Assembly (NCBI RefSeq): GCF_001424705.1
Contig: NZ_LMRA01000023.1
Span: forward strand, 313,004 to 377,003
DNA: 64,000 nucleotides
Origin: Methylobacterium sp. Leaf465
GTDB taxonomy: Bacteria; Pseudomonadota; Alphaproteobacteria; Rhizobiales; Beijerinckiaceae
Direction of reading: 5' to 3'
Shown: piece by piece, positions 19,399-28,602 of the stretch
Layout: each line of letters begins with the position of its first letter
Numbering within the stretch: position 1 is the stretch's first letter
Made by a program: the position numbers and the translations under genes
The notes under the pieces: generated by a model
What the model was told of the DNA's origin: nothing
Databases searched by the model: none
Seen by the model: the letters and a program-made list of their open reading frames with translations, nothing else

Positions 19399-20445
19399 AT
19401 GAGTTTCAGCGCCAGCGATCTTCTCACCCTGACCCGCGAGGGCCTGTACTGCCCCCTCGGCGGCTTCCACGTGGATCCGACCTGGCCGGTGCCGCGCGCC
19501 CTCATCACCCACGGCCATGCCGACCATGCCCGGGCGGGGCACGGGCGCGTGATGGCCACGGGCGAGACCCTGCGCATCATGGCGGTGCGCTACGGCGCCG
19601 ATTTCTGCGCGAGCCGGCAGGAGGCCCCCCTCGGCGAGGCGATCCGCATCGGCGACGTCACCGTGCGCTTCGCCCCCGCCGGGCACGTGCTCGGCTCGGC
19701 CCAGATCGCGATCGAGGCGCAGGGCGTGCGGGTGGTGGTGTCGGGCGATTACAAGCGCGCCGACGACCCGACCTGCCTGCCCTTCGAGGTGGTGCCCTGC
19801 GACGTCTTCATCACCGAGGCGACCTTCGGCCTGCCGGTGTTCCGGATGCCGGACACCCGCGACGAGGTGCAAAAGCTCCTCGATTCCGTGGCCCTGTTCC
19901 CCGAGCGCGCCCACATCGTCGGCGCCTACGCGCTCGGCAAGGCGCAGCGGGTGATGGCCCTGCTGCGGGAGGCCGGCTACGACCGGCCGATCTACCTGCA
20001 CGGCGCCATGGAAAAGCTGACCGAGCTCTACAAGCAGGAGGGCATTCCGCTCGGCGAGACCCCCAAGGTGGTGGCCACCGAGCGGGCCAAGCTGCACGGC
20101 GCCATCGTGCTCTGCCCGCCCTCGTCGATCCAGGACGTCTGGTCGCGCAAGTTCCCCGACCCCGTGACGGCCTTCGCCTCGGGCTGGATGCGGGTGCGGG
20201 CCCGGGCCCGGCAGAAGGGGGTCGAGCTGCCCCTCTGCATCTCCGACCATTCCGACTGGCCCGATCTCTGCCGCACCATCCTGGAGACCGGGGCCGGGGA
20301 GGTCTGGGTCACCCACGGGCAGGAGGACGCCCTGGTGCACTGGTGCGGGACGAAGGGCATCAAGGCCAAGCCCCTGCACCTCCTCGGCTACGGCGACGAC
20401 GGCGAGTCCGAGCCGGTCGCCCCGCCGGAGGAGGCCGTCGCATGA
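19399..20445 (+). CDS. Ligase-associated DNA damage response exonuclease (MBL fold)
   Basis: A metallo-beta-lactamase/beta-CASP protein of 348 aa, with the metal motif HGHADH at 38-43 and the RNA/DNA-type domain seen in SNM1/CPSF-like enzymes (GHVLGSAQI, SGDYKR, EATFG). The product belongs to the family named ligase-associated DNA damage response exonuclease. Its stop TGA overlaps the ATG of the DNA ligase gene (ATGA at 20442-20445), which supports a shared role in end processing followed by sealing. Confidence 0.9.
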   Translation: MSFSASDLLTLTREGLYCPLGGFHVDPTWPVPRALITHGHADHARAGHGRVMATGETLRIMAVRYGADFCASRQEAPLGEAIRIGDVTVRFAPAGHVLGSAQIAIEAQGVRVVVSGDYKRADDPTCLPFEVVPCDVFITEATFGLPVFRMPDTRDEVQKLLDSVALFPERAHIVGAYALGKAQRVMALLREAGYDRPIYLHGAMEKLTELYKQEGIPLGETPKVVATERAKLHGAIVLCPPSSIQDVWSRKFPDPVTAFASGWMRVRARARQKGVELPLCISDHSDWPDLCRTILETGAGEVWVTHGQEDALVHWCGTKGIKAKPLHLLGYGDDGESEPVAPPEEAVA

Positions 20446-22166
20446 ACGACTTCGCCCACCTCCTCGACCGCCTCGCCTACGAGCCGCGCCGCAACGCCAA
20501 GCTGCGCCTGCTGCAGGACTACTTCACCCACGCTCCCGACCCGGAGCGCGGCTACGCGCTCGCCGCGATGACCGGCGGCCTGACCTTTCGCGAGGCCAAG
20601 CCGGCGATGATCCGGGGCCTGGTCGAAGCCCGCGTCGACCCGGTGCTGTTCGGGCTGTCGCACAACTACGTGGGCGATCTGGCCGAGACCACAGCGCTGA
20701 TCTGGCCGGCGCCCGTGCCCTCGGATGGCGAGCCGGTCATCGGCCCCGGCCACAACAATCCTCCCCCGCACGTGCCGACGCTCGCCGAGGTGGTCGAGAC
20801 GCTGGGCACGGTGAAGAAGGCCGACCTGCCCGCCCGCATCGCCGCGTGGCTCGATGCCCTCGACGAGACCGGGCGCTGGGCGCTGCTGAAGCTCATCACC
20901 GGCGCGCTCCGCGTCGGCGTTTCGGCGCGCCTCGCCAAGACCGCCATCGGGGCGCTGGGCGGCCACGAGGCCGACGCGGTCGAGGAGGTCTGGCACGGGC
21001 TCGAGCCGCCCTACGCCACCCTGTTCGCCTGGGTCGAGGGCCGGGGCGAGCGCCCCACCACCCTGAACCCGGCCCCGTTCCGGCCGCCGATGCTCTCCCA
21101 CCCCATCGACGAGGAGGGCGATTTCGAAAAGCTCGATCCGGCGGCGTTTTCCGGCGAGTGGAAGTGGGACGGCATCCGGGTCCAGCTCGTCGGCGGACGG
21201 GACGCGGCCGGGGAACAGGTGGCGCGGATCTACTCGCGCACCGGCGAGGACATCTCCGGCGCCTTCCCGGATCTGGCCGAGGCGATCACCTTCTCGGGGG
21301 CCATCGACGGCGAGTTGCTGATCCTGCGCGAGCGCCGCGTGCAGAGCTTCAACGTGCTCCAGCAGCGCCTGAACCGGAAGGCCGTGACCCCGAAGCTCCT
21401 GGAGGAGTTCCCGGCCCATGTCCGCGCCTACGACCTGATGCAGGCGGACGGCGAGGACCTGCGCCCGCTGCCCTTCACCGAGCGCCGGGCTCGCCTGGAG
21501 GCGTTCGTCGCCGCCCTCGATCACGCCCGCATCGACCTCTCGCCCCTGGTGCCCTTCGCGACCTGGGCGGATCTGGCCGCGGCCCGCGCCGACCCGGCCG
21601 CCGTGGGGGCGGGCGAGGATGCCGACGCCATCGAGGGCGTCATGCTCAAGGCCCGCGACAGCGTCTACCTGCCGGGCCGGCCCAAGGGGCCGTGGTGGAA
21701 GTGGAAGCGCGAGCCGTTCCGCGTCGACACCGTGATGATGTACGCCCAGCGCGGACACGGGAAGCGCTCGTCGTTCTACTCCGACTACACCTTCGGGGTC
21801 TGGCGCGCGCGCGAGGACGGCACGCCCGAGCTCGTGCCGGTCGGCAAGGCCTATCACGGCTTCACCGATGCCGAGCTGCAGAAGCTCGACCGCTACGTCC
21901 GCAACAACACCACCAAGCGCTTCGGCCCGGTGCGCGAGGTGTCCTACGGCCTCGACCACGGCCTCGTGCTGGAGATCGCCTTCGAGGGGGTGCAGCGCTC
22001 GACCCGGCACAAGTCGGGCGTCGCCATGCGGTTTCCCCGGGTGGCGCGCATCCGCTGGGACAAGCCGGCGGCGGAGGCCGACCGGATCGACGCCCTGGAG
22101 ACCATCCTGGCCCGGGGCGAGCGCGAGATCGCGCCGGGCGAAACCCTGACGGAGACGCACGGATGA
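20442..22166 (+). CDS. ATP-dependent DNA ligase (cisplatin damage response type)
   Basis: An ATP-dependent DNA ligase of 574 aa. The N-terminal DNA-binding domain (about residues 1-200) is followed by the nucleotidyltransferase with the AMP-accepting Lys241 in KWDGIR, then SRTGEDIS, IDGELL and WWKWKRE motifs, and an OB-fold. It matches the alphaproteobacterial family named cisplatin damage response ATP-dependent DNA ligase, usually found beside an MBL exonuclease, a DEXH helicase and the endonuclease PdeM. The last two are absent here. It overlaps both neighbours by 4 bp, so a single operon is likely. Confidence 0.92.
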   Translation: MNDFAHLLDRLAYEPRRNAKLRLLQDYFTHAPDPERGYALAAMTGGLTFREAKPAMIRGLVEARVDPVLFGLSHNYVGDLAETTALIWPAPVPSDGEPVIGPGHNNPPPHVPTLAEVVETLGTVKKADLPARIAAWLDALDETGRWALLKLITGALRVGVSARLAKTAIGALGGHEADAVEEVWHGLEPPYATLFAWVEGRGERPTTLNPAPFRPPMLSHPIDEEGDFEKLDPAAFSGEWKWDGIRVQLVGGRDAAGEQVARIYSRTGEDISGAFPDLAEAITFSGAIDGELLILRERRVQSFNVLQQRLNRKAVTPKLLEEFPAHVRAYDLMQADGEDLRPLPFTERRARLEAFVAALDHARIDLSPLVPFATWADLAAARADPAAVGAGEDADAIEGVMLKARDSVYLPGRPKGPWWKWKREPFRVDTVMMYAQRGHGKRSSFYSDYTFGVWRAREDGTPELVPVGKAYHGFTDAELQKLDRYVRNNTTKRFGPVREVSYGLDHGLVLEIAFEGVQRSTRHKSGVAMRFPRVARIRWDKPAAEADRIDALETILARGEREIAPGETLTETHG

Positions 22167-22633
22167 GGCAGGCGGGCAAGATCGGTGCGCTGCAGGGCTT
22201 CGCCAGCGGCCCGGTGGCGCGTCAGGCGGCGGCCACGGTCACGGTCTCGACGCCCGGCCAGGGCTTCACCGACATCACCGGGGCGGTGGAGGCCTTCCGC
22301 GCGCAGAGCGGGATCGCGGAGGGCCTCGTCACCGTGTTCTGCCGGCACACCTCGGCCTCCCTGACCATCCAGGAAAATGCCGACCCCGATGTGCGGACCG
22401 ACCTCCTCACCGCCCTCGACGGGCTCGCGCCGCGCCATGCCGGCTACGCGCACGGCGCCGAGGGGCCGGACGACATGCCGGCCCATATCCGCACGATGGT
22501 GACGGATTCGAACCTGGCGATCCCGGTGAGGGGCGGGCGCCTCGCCCTCGGGACCTGGCAGGGGATCTACCTCGTCGAGCACCGGGACCGGCCGCACCGC
22601 CGGGAAATCGTCCTGCAGGGGCTCGGCGCCTGA
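22163..22633 (+). CDS. YjbQ family protein (secondary thiamine-phosphate synthase type)
   Basis: A 156-aa protein of the UPF0047/YjbQ family. The conserved elements are CRHTSASLTIQENADPDVR, followed by DDMPAHI and LGTWQGIYLVEHRDRPHRR. Some members rescue thiE mutants through weak thiamine-phosphate synthase activity; the true role is uncertain. Its ATG overlaps the ligase stop codon (ATGA at 22163-22166), so it is the third gene of the repair operon, although no link to repair is known. Confidence 0.85.
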   Translation: MRQAGKIGALQGFASGPVARQAAATVTVSTPGQGFTDITGAVEAFRAQSGIAEGLVTVFCRHTSASLTIQENADPDVRTDLLTALDGLAPRHAGYAHGAEGPDDMPAHIRTMVTDSNLAIPVRGGRLALGTWQGIYLVEHRDRPHRREIVLQGLGA

Positions 22634-22645
22634 GAACCGGCCGGA

Positions 22646-23092
22646 TCAGCGCCGGATCAGCACCACGCCGCCGATCAGGAGCGCCACGCCGACCACGCGG
22701 GTCGCGTCGAGCTCGCGCTGGGCGAGGCCGAGCCAGCCGAAATGGTCGAACGCCACCGAGGCCAGCATCTGGCCGGTGACGAGGAGGGCCAGGAAGGTCG
22801 CCGCGCCGAGTTCCGGCACCAGGATCGTGGCGAGCGCGATGAAGACCGCGCCGAAGAACCCGCCGCTCCAGCCCCACCACGGAATGCGCCCGGTCAGGCT
22901 GGCCGCCGGCAGCGGGTCGCGCAGGGCCAGGGCCAGCACCACCATGGACAGGAGGCCGACGAAGTAGCTGGCGAAGCCCGCCCAGGCGGAGGAATTCAGG
23001 GCGATCCGCAGATTCGCGATCAGCGCCTGCTGCACCACGATGCTGGCGCCCGCCATGACGGAGAGGACCACGGGAAGCAGGAGGTTGAGCAT
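22646..23092 (-). CDS. Small DMT-superfamily transporter (YdcZ/DUF606 type)
   Basis: A 148-aa membrane protein with about five hydrophobic helices (LLLPVVLSVMAGASIVVQQ, then PWWGWSGGFFGAVFIALAT). It matches the half-size drug/metabolite transporter group formerly DUF606. The start at 23092 (MLNLLL) directly begins a helix; a longer reading from 23134 adds a polar stretch that overlaps the divergent promoter area. It is divergent from a LysR regulator that may control it. The substrate is unknown. Confidence 0.8.
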   Translation of the reverse strand: MLNLLLPVVLSVMAGASIVVQQALIANLRIALNSSAWAGFASYFVGLLSMVVLALALRDPLPAASLTGRIPWWGWSGGFFGAVFIALATILVPELGAATFLALLVTGQMLASVAFDHFGWLGLAQRELDATRVVGVALLIGGVVLIRR

Positions 23093-23187
23093 CGGCCTGG
23101 CACCTGATCGGGACACGGGCGCCTTGACAACCATTCCGTGGCCATGCCGTCAAATGACGGATCGGCGCGTTTCCATGCGGATGGGGC

Positions 23188-24099
23188 ATGATCAATCCGG
23201 GCCATCTCGATCTCTTTCGCGCGGTGATGCGCCATGGCGGGATGACCCGGGCCGCCGCCGCGCTGGGCATCGGCCAGCCGCACGTGAGCCGGGCCATGGC
23301 CCAGCTCGAGGCCGAGACCGGCCTTTCGCTGTTCGTGCGCGGCCACGGCACCGCCCGCCCGACGCCGGAGGGGGAGGCCTTCGCCCGCGAGGTCGAGCGG
23401 AGCCATGCCGGCCTCGAACAGCTGACCCACGCCGCCCGGCAGATCCGCGAGCTCGGCACCGGGCCCCTGCGCGTCGCCTGCCAGCCGTCCCTGGCCTCCC
23501 GCCTGCTGCCGCGGGCGATCCGGCGCCTCATGGCCGAGCATCCGGGCGCCCGCGTCGCCGTCCATGTGCCGAGCCCCGACACGATCTGGGCCTGGACCGC
23601 CTCGGGCCGGTGCGACCTCGGCCTCGCCCGCCCGCGCTCCGGCCATGCGGGGGTGGCGGCCGAGGGCTTCCTCACGGTCGACGCGGTCTGCGCCCTGCCG
23701 CGCCGGCACCGGCTGGCCCGCCGGCGCGCCATCGGGGTGGAGGACCTCGTCGGCGAGACCCTGATCGCCGGCGGTCCCGGCCTGTTCCAGGAGGCCGTCG
23801 AGGCGCGGTTCGCGGAGGCCGGGTGCGTGCCGCGCTTTCCCCTGATGGCCCAGTACACGGCGGCGCGCTGCGGGCTCGTCGCGGAGGGCCTGGGCCTCGC
23901 CATCGTCGATCCGGTCCCGGCTGGCGAACTCACCGGCCTGCCGATCGTGCTGCGCCCGTTCCGGCCGGCCCTGCCGATCGAGACCGCGCTGATCCGGCCG
24001 GCGGGCCGCCCGCCGGGGCGCCTCGCGGAGCGCCTGATCGACTTCCTTCGCCTGGAGCGCGACGCGCTGGTTCCGGAACCGATCCTCGCGCCCGATTGA
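23188..24099 (+). CDS. LysR family transcriptional regulator
   Basis: A 303-aa LysR-type regulator. The N-terminal winged helix-turn-helix covers residues 1-60 (DLFRAVMRHGGMTRAAAAL, then QPHVSRAMAQLE). The C-terminal inducer domain shows the usual periplasmic-binding-like pattern (GPLRVACQPSLASRLLPRAI). It diverges from the DMT transporter across about 95 bp, the classic layout for LysR control of the adjacent gene. The inducer is unknown. Confidence 0.9.
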   Translation: MINPGHLDLFRAVMRHGGMTRAAAALGIGQPHVSRAMAQLEAETGLSLFVRGHGTARPTPEGEAFAREVERSHAGLEQLTHAARQIRELGTGPLRVACQPSLASRLLPRAIRRLMAEHPGARVAVHVPSPDTIWAWTASGRCDLGLARPRSGHAGVAAEGFLTVDAVCALPRRHRLARRRAIGVEDLVGETLIAGGPGLFQEAVEARFAEAGCVPRFPLMAQYTAARCGLVAEGLGLAIVDPVPAGELTGLPIVLRPFRPALPIETALIRPAGRPPGRLAERLIDFLRLERDALVPEPILAPD

Positions 24100-24184
24100 G
24101 ACCTGCGATCCCGAACCGAACTCACGTCCCGTCGCCGGGTTCTCAGCATATCGGCGACACGACACCGCACGTGGGAGAGATACG

Positions 24185-25357
24185 ATGAAGGCTCTCGTCT
24201 GGCACGGCGCTCAGGACATTCGCTGCGACTCCGTCCCCGATCCGCGGATCGAGGACGACCGGGACGCGATCATCAAGGTCACGGCCTGCGCGATCTGCGG
24301 CTCGGACCTGCACCTCTACGACCACGTCATGCCCGGCATGGAGAAGGGCGACGTCATGGGCCACGAGTTCATGGGCGAGGTGGTCGAGACGGGGAAGGGC
24401 GTCGGCGGCAGCCTGCGCAAGGGCGAACGGGTGGTGATCCCGTTCACGATCATCTGCGGCGAATGCGACCAGTGCAAGCGCGGCTTCTTCTCGGTCTGCG
24501 AGCGCTCGAACCGCAACAAGCACCTCGCCGCCAAGGTCTTCGGGCACACCACCGCGGGCCTCTTCGGCTACACCCACCTCACCGGGGGCTATGCGGGCGG
24601 CCAGGCCGAGTACGTCCGCGTCCCCTTCGCGGACAAGACCCACATCAAGGTGCCGGAGGGGCTCACCGACGAGCAGGTCCTGTTCCTCGGCGACATCTTT
24701 CCCACCGGCTGGCAGGCGGCGGTGCAGGCCGACATCCAGCCCACCGACACCGTGGCGATCTGGGGCGCCGGCCCGGTCGGCCAGATGACGATCCGCTCGG
24801 CGGTCCTGCTCGGCGCCAGGCAGGTGGTGTGCATCGACAGCGTGCCCGAGCGCCTGGAGATGGCCCGGGCCGGCGGCGCCGTGACCATCGACAACGGCAC
24901 GGAGAGCACCGTCGAGCGGCTGAACCAGCTCACGGCCGGCAAGGGTCCGGAGAAGTGCATCGATGCCGTCGGCATGGAAGCGCACGCCCCCCGCGCCCTG
25001 GAGCACGCCTATGACCGCCTGAAGCAGGCGATGATGCTGGAGAGCGACCGGGCCAGCGTCCTGCGCGAGATGATCTATGTCTGCCGCCCGGCCGGCATCC
25101 TCTCCATTCCGGGGGTCTATGGCGGCCTCGTGGACAAGATCCCGATGGGCGCCCTGATGAACAAGGGCCTCACCGTCCGCACCGGCCAGACCCATGTGAA
25201 CCGCTGGACCGACGACCTCGTGAAGCGGATCGCCGACGGGCAGATCGACCCCTCCTTCGTCATCACCCACCGGGGCCGCCTCGAAGACGGGCCCGATCTC
25301 TACAAGACGTTCCGCGACAAGAAGGACAACTGCATCAAGGTCGTGCTCCGGCCCTGA
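24185..25357 (+). CDS. Zinc-dependent alcohol dehydrogenase (formaldehyde dehydrogenase-like)
   Basis: A medium-chain zinc alcohol dehydrogenase of 390 aa. Catalytic zinc ligands are C38 (AICGSD), H60 and E61 (GHEF). The structural zinc site is C91, C94, C97 and C105. The Rossmann motif is GAGPVGQM near residues 197-204. The length and the sequence around KMHxxK-type loops resemble the glutathione-independent formaldehyde dehydrogenase-like group, which is common in methylotrophs, but the physiological substrate cannot be read off. An AGAGAT stretch precedes the ATG. The following small membrane protein gene is 33 bp away and may be co-transcribed. Confidence 0.88.
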   Translation: MKALVWHGAQDIRCDSVPDPRIEDDRDAIIKVTACAICGSDLHLYDHVMPGMEKGDVMGHEFMGEVVETGKGVGGSLRKGERVVIPFTIICGECDQCKRGFFSVCERSNRNKHLAAKVFGHTTAGLFGYTHLTGGYAGGQAEYVRVPFADKTHIKVPEGLTDEQVLFLGDIFPTGWQAAVQADIQPTDTVAIWGAGPVGQMTIRSAVLLGARQVVCIDSVPERLEMARAGGAVTIDNGTESTVERLNQLTAGKGPEKCIDAVGMEAHAPRALEHAYDRLKQAMMLESDRASVLREMIYVCRPAGILSIPGVYGGLVDKIPMGALMNKGLTVRTGQTHVNRWTDDLVKRIADGQIDPSFVITHRGRLEDGPDLYKTFRDKKDNCIKVVLRP

Positions 25358-25390
25358 GCGCCGCCCGTTTTCCCGATGGAGGAAGTCCGC

Positions 25391-25990
25391 ATGCCCGCAT
25401 CCGCGTCCCGTCCGGATCCGACCGTTCGTTCCGGTCGGACGAGGCCCGAAGTCCCGCCCGCCCGGCTGTCCTCGGACCGCCGGCGCCGGCCCGATCCGGC
25501 CACGCGCCAGGTGGCGCAGGGCCTCGGCTGGTTCTCCCTCGCCCTCGGGATCACCGAGCTGACCTGCGGCGACGCCATCGCGCGCTGGCTCGGCATGCCC
25601 CGCGCCGGCGCGCTGGTGCGCGCCTACGGTGTGCGTGAGATCGTCCAGGGCGCCGGCATCCTCGGCTCCCACGATCCGACGCCGTGGATCTGGGCCCGGG
25701 TGGCCGGCGACGTCCTCGACGTCGCCACCGTCCTGCCCGGCCTCACGGGCGATCCGCGCCACCGCGCCAACACCGGCATCGCCCTCGGCGCCCTGGCGGG
25801 CGTCGGCGTGATCGACGTGCTCTGCGCCCAGGCCCTGTCCGACGCCCCCCTGGCGCCCTCGGAGCGCGTCCGTGCGGATTATCGGAGCCGGAGCGGTTTC
25901 CCGAAGGGCATCGACGCGATGCGCGGCGCCGCCCGCGACGTCCGGCCCCCCGAATTCACGACGCCGGAGGGGCTCCGGGCCTGGGCTTAG
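25391..25990 (+). CDS. Unrecognised small membrane protein
   Basis: A 199-aa protein. A polar, Arg/Pro-rich N-terminus (residues 1-40) precedes three hydrophobic stretches (GWFSLALGITELTCGDAIA, WARVAGDVLDVATVLPGL and a third near residue 135). The RAYGVREIVQGAGIL segment resembles the membrane region found beside SRPBCC/cyclase-like domains in Methylobacterium, but the cyclase domain itself is missing. The ATG at 25391 follows GGAGGAA at 25378-25384; the overlapping ATG at 25376 is less likely. It probably shares an operon with the dehydrogenase. Confidence 0.65.
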   Translation: MPASASRPDPTVRSGRTRPEVPPARLSSDRRRRPDPATRQVAQGLGWFSLALGITELTCGDAIARWLGMPRAGALVRAYGVREIVQGAGILGSHDPTPWIWARVAGDVLDVATVLPGLTGDPRHRANTGIALGALAGVGVIDVLCAQALSDAPLAPSERVRADYRSRSGFPKGIDAMRGAARDVRPPEFTTPEGLRAWA

Positions 25991-26123
25991 GGCGCGGACC
26001 GGGCGCGAATCGCCCGGTCGCGATGCGGGCGCCGCCGTACGGGGGGCGCTCCCCACCACAAGCTGTCCCGGGCCGGCATCCCGCCATCGCCCGTCCGGGA
26101 CCGCCCCGGCCGGGTGCTTGGCC

Positions 26124-27116
26124 TCAGTTCGACCGCCGCGACAGCGAGATCGCGTAGGCCGGCGAGCGGATGGCGAACATCGGGTCGTCGGCGGGGCCGG
26201 CCACGCCCGCGGGCAGGTCGACCACCGGATCGAAGGTCGCCGTGTCGCAGGTGGCGGCCGGCGCGAGGGCGGCGATCGCCAGGGTGCCGAGCTTGACCGA
26301 CTTGCGATTCTCCTCGGGCCAGAGGACGGTGGGATCCTGGGTCGGATCACCGGGCTCGCCCAGGATCGCCACGAGGTCGAACGTCGCCGGCCCCTGCGCG
26401 AGACGCGCCGTCAATTCGTCGGCGTAGAACGCGTCGGGCTTGGCCTTGGCCTCGTCGTCCGTGAGGCCGAGCTGGCCCGCCGTCGCCACCGTCTTCAGCT
26501 TGGCCACCGTGGCTTTTCCGGCGGCGTCGGTGAGCGTGTAGGCGTGGACGCCCCAGTAATCGACGCCCGCGTAGCTCGCCGGCACCGGGCGCGCGTTGAG
26601 CCAGGCCGCCTGCCGGGTCGTCTCGGGGTTGGCCACCCCGAACGCCTTGATCTTCTCGGCATCCGGTTTTCCGTCCGGTCCCGGCGCCCGCACGCTGGCG
26701 AAATCGAGCAATTGCTGCGGAGTCTTGGAGCCGAAGACCGGGGCCGAGATGAACACGAACACCATGTCGCCGGCGGGGTGGTTGATCCGCATGGAGAAGC
26801 CGCGCGTGACGGGCTTGGCCTTGTCCGAGACCTTCGGGTTGCTGCCCCCCATGGAGAAGCGGGCCGTCACCGGCAGGGGCTTCTCGGGGGCGCGGCTGAA
26901 GTGCGGCGCCTTGGACAGGTTCTGCGCTTCGGCCGAGGGCGTGAAGCTGCCTGTGACGCAGACGCCCTTGGCCCCGCTCCCGCGCACGTTCGGCTGATTG
27001 CCGCCGGCCTTGAACAGGGCGTCGACGATGGCCTGCGTCTCGGGTTCGGCCTTCGCAGGCGTCGAGCAGGCGAGGGCGGCGATACCGCCGAGGAGCAGCA
27101 GGTTCGGTCTCATCAC
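26124..27116 (-). CDS. Periplasmic catalase-family peroxidase
   Basis: A 330-aa small catalase-like haem protein. A signal peptide is clear (LLLLGGIAALACSTPAKA). The body shows the shortened catalase fold with GVCVTGSFTPS near residue 50 (distal region), RFSMGGSNP, GFSMRINHP and the C-terminal SPAYAISLSRR segment that provides the proximal Tyr. This matches the SrpA-like catalase family peroxidases, about 330-350 aa. It would remove peroxide in the periplasm using an organic reductant. Confidence 0.86.
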   Translation of the reverse strand: MMRPNLLLLGGIAALACSTPAKAEPETQAIVDALFKAGGNQPNVRGSGAKGVCVTGSFTPSAEAQNLSKAPHFSRAPEKPLPVTARFSMGGSNPKVSDKAKPVTRGFSMRINHPAGDMVFVFISAPVFGSKTPQQLLDFASVRAPGPDGKPDAEKIKAFGVANPETTRQAAWLNARPVPASYAGVDYWGVHAYTLTDAAGKATVAKLKTVATAGQLGLTDDEAKAKPDAFYADELTARLAQGPATFDLVAILGEPGDPTQDPTVLWPEENRKSVKLGTLAIAALAPAATCDTATFDPVVDLPAGVAGPADDPMFAIRSPAYAISLSRRSN

Positions 27117-27206
27117 GGGCGCACCCCACGGGCAAACGGATCGAGGTCGGGAGACAACGGAGCCGACACCCCGGGCGCGATCCCCGGGGTGTCGGCCGGG
27201 TCGGGC

Positions 27207-28049
27207 CTAGTAGCTGCCGAACTTGTAGTTCAGGCCGGCGCGGACGAGGCTGCCCTCGGTGGAGATGCGGCTGTTGTAGCCGACACCGGGACCGCCGACG
27301 CTGGCGACGAGCAGATTGCGGCTGCCGAGATCGTAGCGCAGGTATTCGGCCTTGAGGGTCACGGCGCTGGACTTGAAGAAGTTGAAGAACGAGTCCGTGG
27401 GCAGGGCGTACTCGATGCCGCCGCCATAGGCGTAGCCGGTCTCGATATTGGAGCGCGACCCCGCATAGGTGACGGGCAGGCCGGTGGTGAAGGTGATGCG
27501 CTGGGTGACGTCGCCGTAGGCGAAGCCGCCGGTCCCGTAGATCAGGAACTTGTCGAAGGCGTAGCCGATCCGGCCGCGGACGGTGCCGAGGAACGACAGC
27601 TCGGTGCGGTAGCTGTTGGTCAGCTGGTTCGGGTTGAAGACCGGGTTGAAGATGACCTGGGTCGTGGTGCGCTGGAGGTCGGTGTATTGCGCATCGGCTT
27701 CGAGGCCGACCACGATGCCGCTGCCCGGGGTGAACTGATAGTTGTAGCCGACCTGGCCGCCGCCGGTGAATCCTTCCGACGCATTCCGCACGGACGCCTG
27801 ACGCAGACCGTTGACGACGTTGTTCTGCAGCTGCGCGCCGCCGGGGGTGTTGATGCCCGTGGTGCGGATGGTGTCGTTCTCGCTGAAGGCGTAGCCGGCA
27901 TTGATACCGAAATAGGCGCCCGTCCAGGTGAAGACCGGGATGGGCGTGAAGACCGGCGGGGGGGCCTGACGGCGGGGCAGGTCGGCGGCGGCGGCGGCGC
28001 TGGAGAGAAGCGCGGCGGCACCGCCGGCCAGGAGCAGCGTCTTGAGCAT
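27207..28049 (-). CDS. Outer membrane beta-barrel protein (Omp25/RopB family)
   Basis: A 280-aa outer membrane protein. It starts with a signal peptide (LLLAGGAAALLSSAAAAADLP). The rest has alternating beta strands typical of the Omp25/RopB porin-like family: FTWTGAYFGINAGYAF, FTGGGQVGYNYQ, RIGYAFDKFLIYGTGGFAYG, and a terminal GLNYKFGSY ending close to the C-terminus in an aromatic residue, as needed for BAM assembly. It is separated by 90 bp from the peroxidase gene downstream. Start 28049 (MLKTLLLAGG) is the natural signal peptide start. Confidence 0.9.
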   Translation of the reverse strand: MLKTLLLAGGAAALLSSAAAAADLPRRQAPPPVFTPIPVFTWTGAYFGINAGYAFSENDTIRTTGINTPGGAQLQNNVVNGLRQASVRNASEGFTGGGQVGYNYQFTPGSGIVVGLEADAQYTDLQRTTTQVIFNPVFNPNQLTNSYRTELSFLGTVRGRIGYAFDKFLIYGTGGFAYGDVTQRITFTTGLPVTYAGSRSNIETGYAYGGGIEYALPTDSFFNFFKSSAVTLKAEYLRYDLGSRNLLVASVGGPGVGYNSRISTEGSLVRAGLNYKFGSY

Positions 28050-28602
28050 CGGCAAAGGGCCTTCGGGTTCAGGACTTTCGGGATGGAGGGACGGTGCCCG
28101 CCCACCCTCGACATGCCGATCCCTTGCGACCATGCATAGATCTTGCGACGTTCAGGCGTCGTATTCCGAAGCAGATCCGCCGCTTTCCGGTGTCGCAGTG
28201 ATCCATGTGCAACAGAAATTCCAATGGATCTGCCGATAATAAACTTTTCGTGATAACGGATTAAAATAGAAACCTATTCTTTACTGCGCTATTGGACGTC
28301 GGCTTGCCCGAGAGGGCGAATCGCGGCCCTCGGTATTGCGGCCTGGATCTGCGGCTCCGGCGTGAAGGGGGGCAGGGTCGCTCCGGGGCAGCGCCGCGGC
28401 CCGCGTCCGCGATCGTCGCTGCCGATTTGCCGACGCGAGACCGGCTTTCCGGTCCTGCCCCTGCATTTCGCGCATGGCTCGGCGGAGGCCTTCCGGTCTC
28501 ACCCGACTGTGACCTCTTCTTCGTGCAACGATCGACGCCGAGGCAACTTGGGCAGGGGTGCCGCCACGTTCGGGGCGAGCCTTTCATCCCTGTAGCAACG
28601 AG
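28050..28602. other. Intergenic region between porin and rhodopsin genes, with an AT-rich stretch
   Basis: 553 bp with no convincing gene. It includes a marked AT-rich part at about 28210-28290 in an otherwise GC-rich region, for example TAATAAACTTTTCG and ATTAAAATAGAAACC. It should hold the divergent promoters of the porin (-) and the rhodopsin operon (+). I could not identify a known operator or an RNA fold. Confidence 0.5.
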
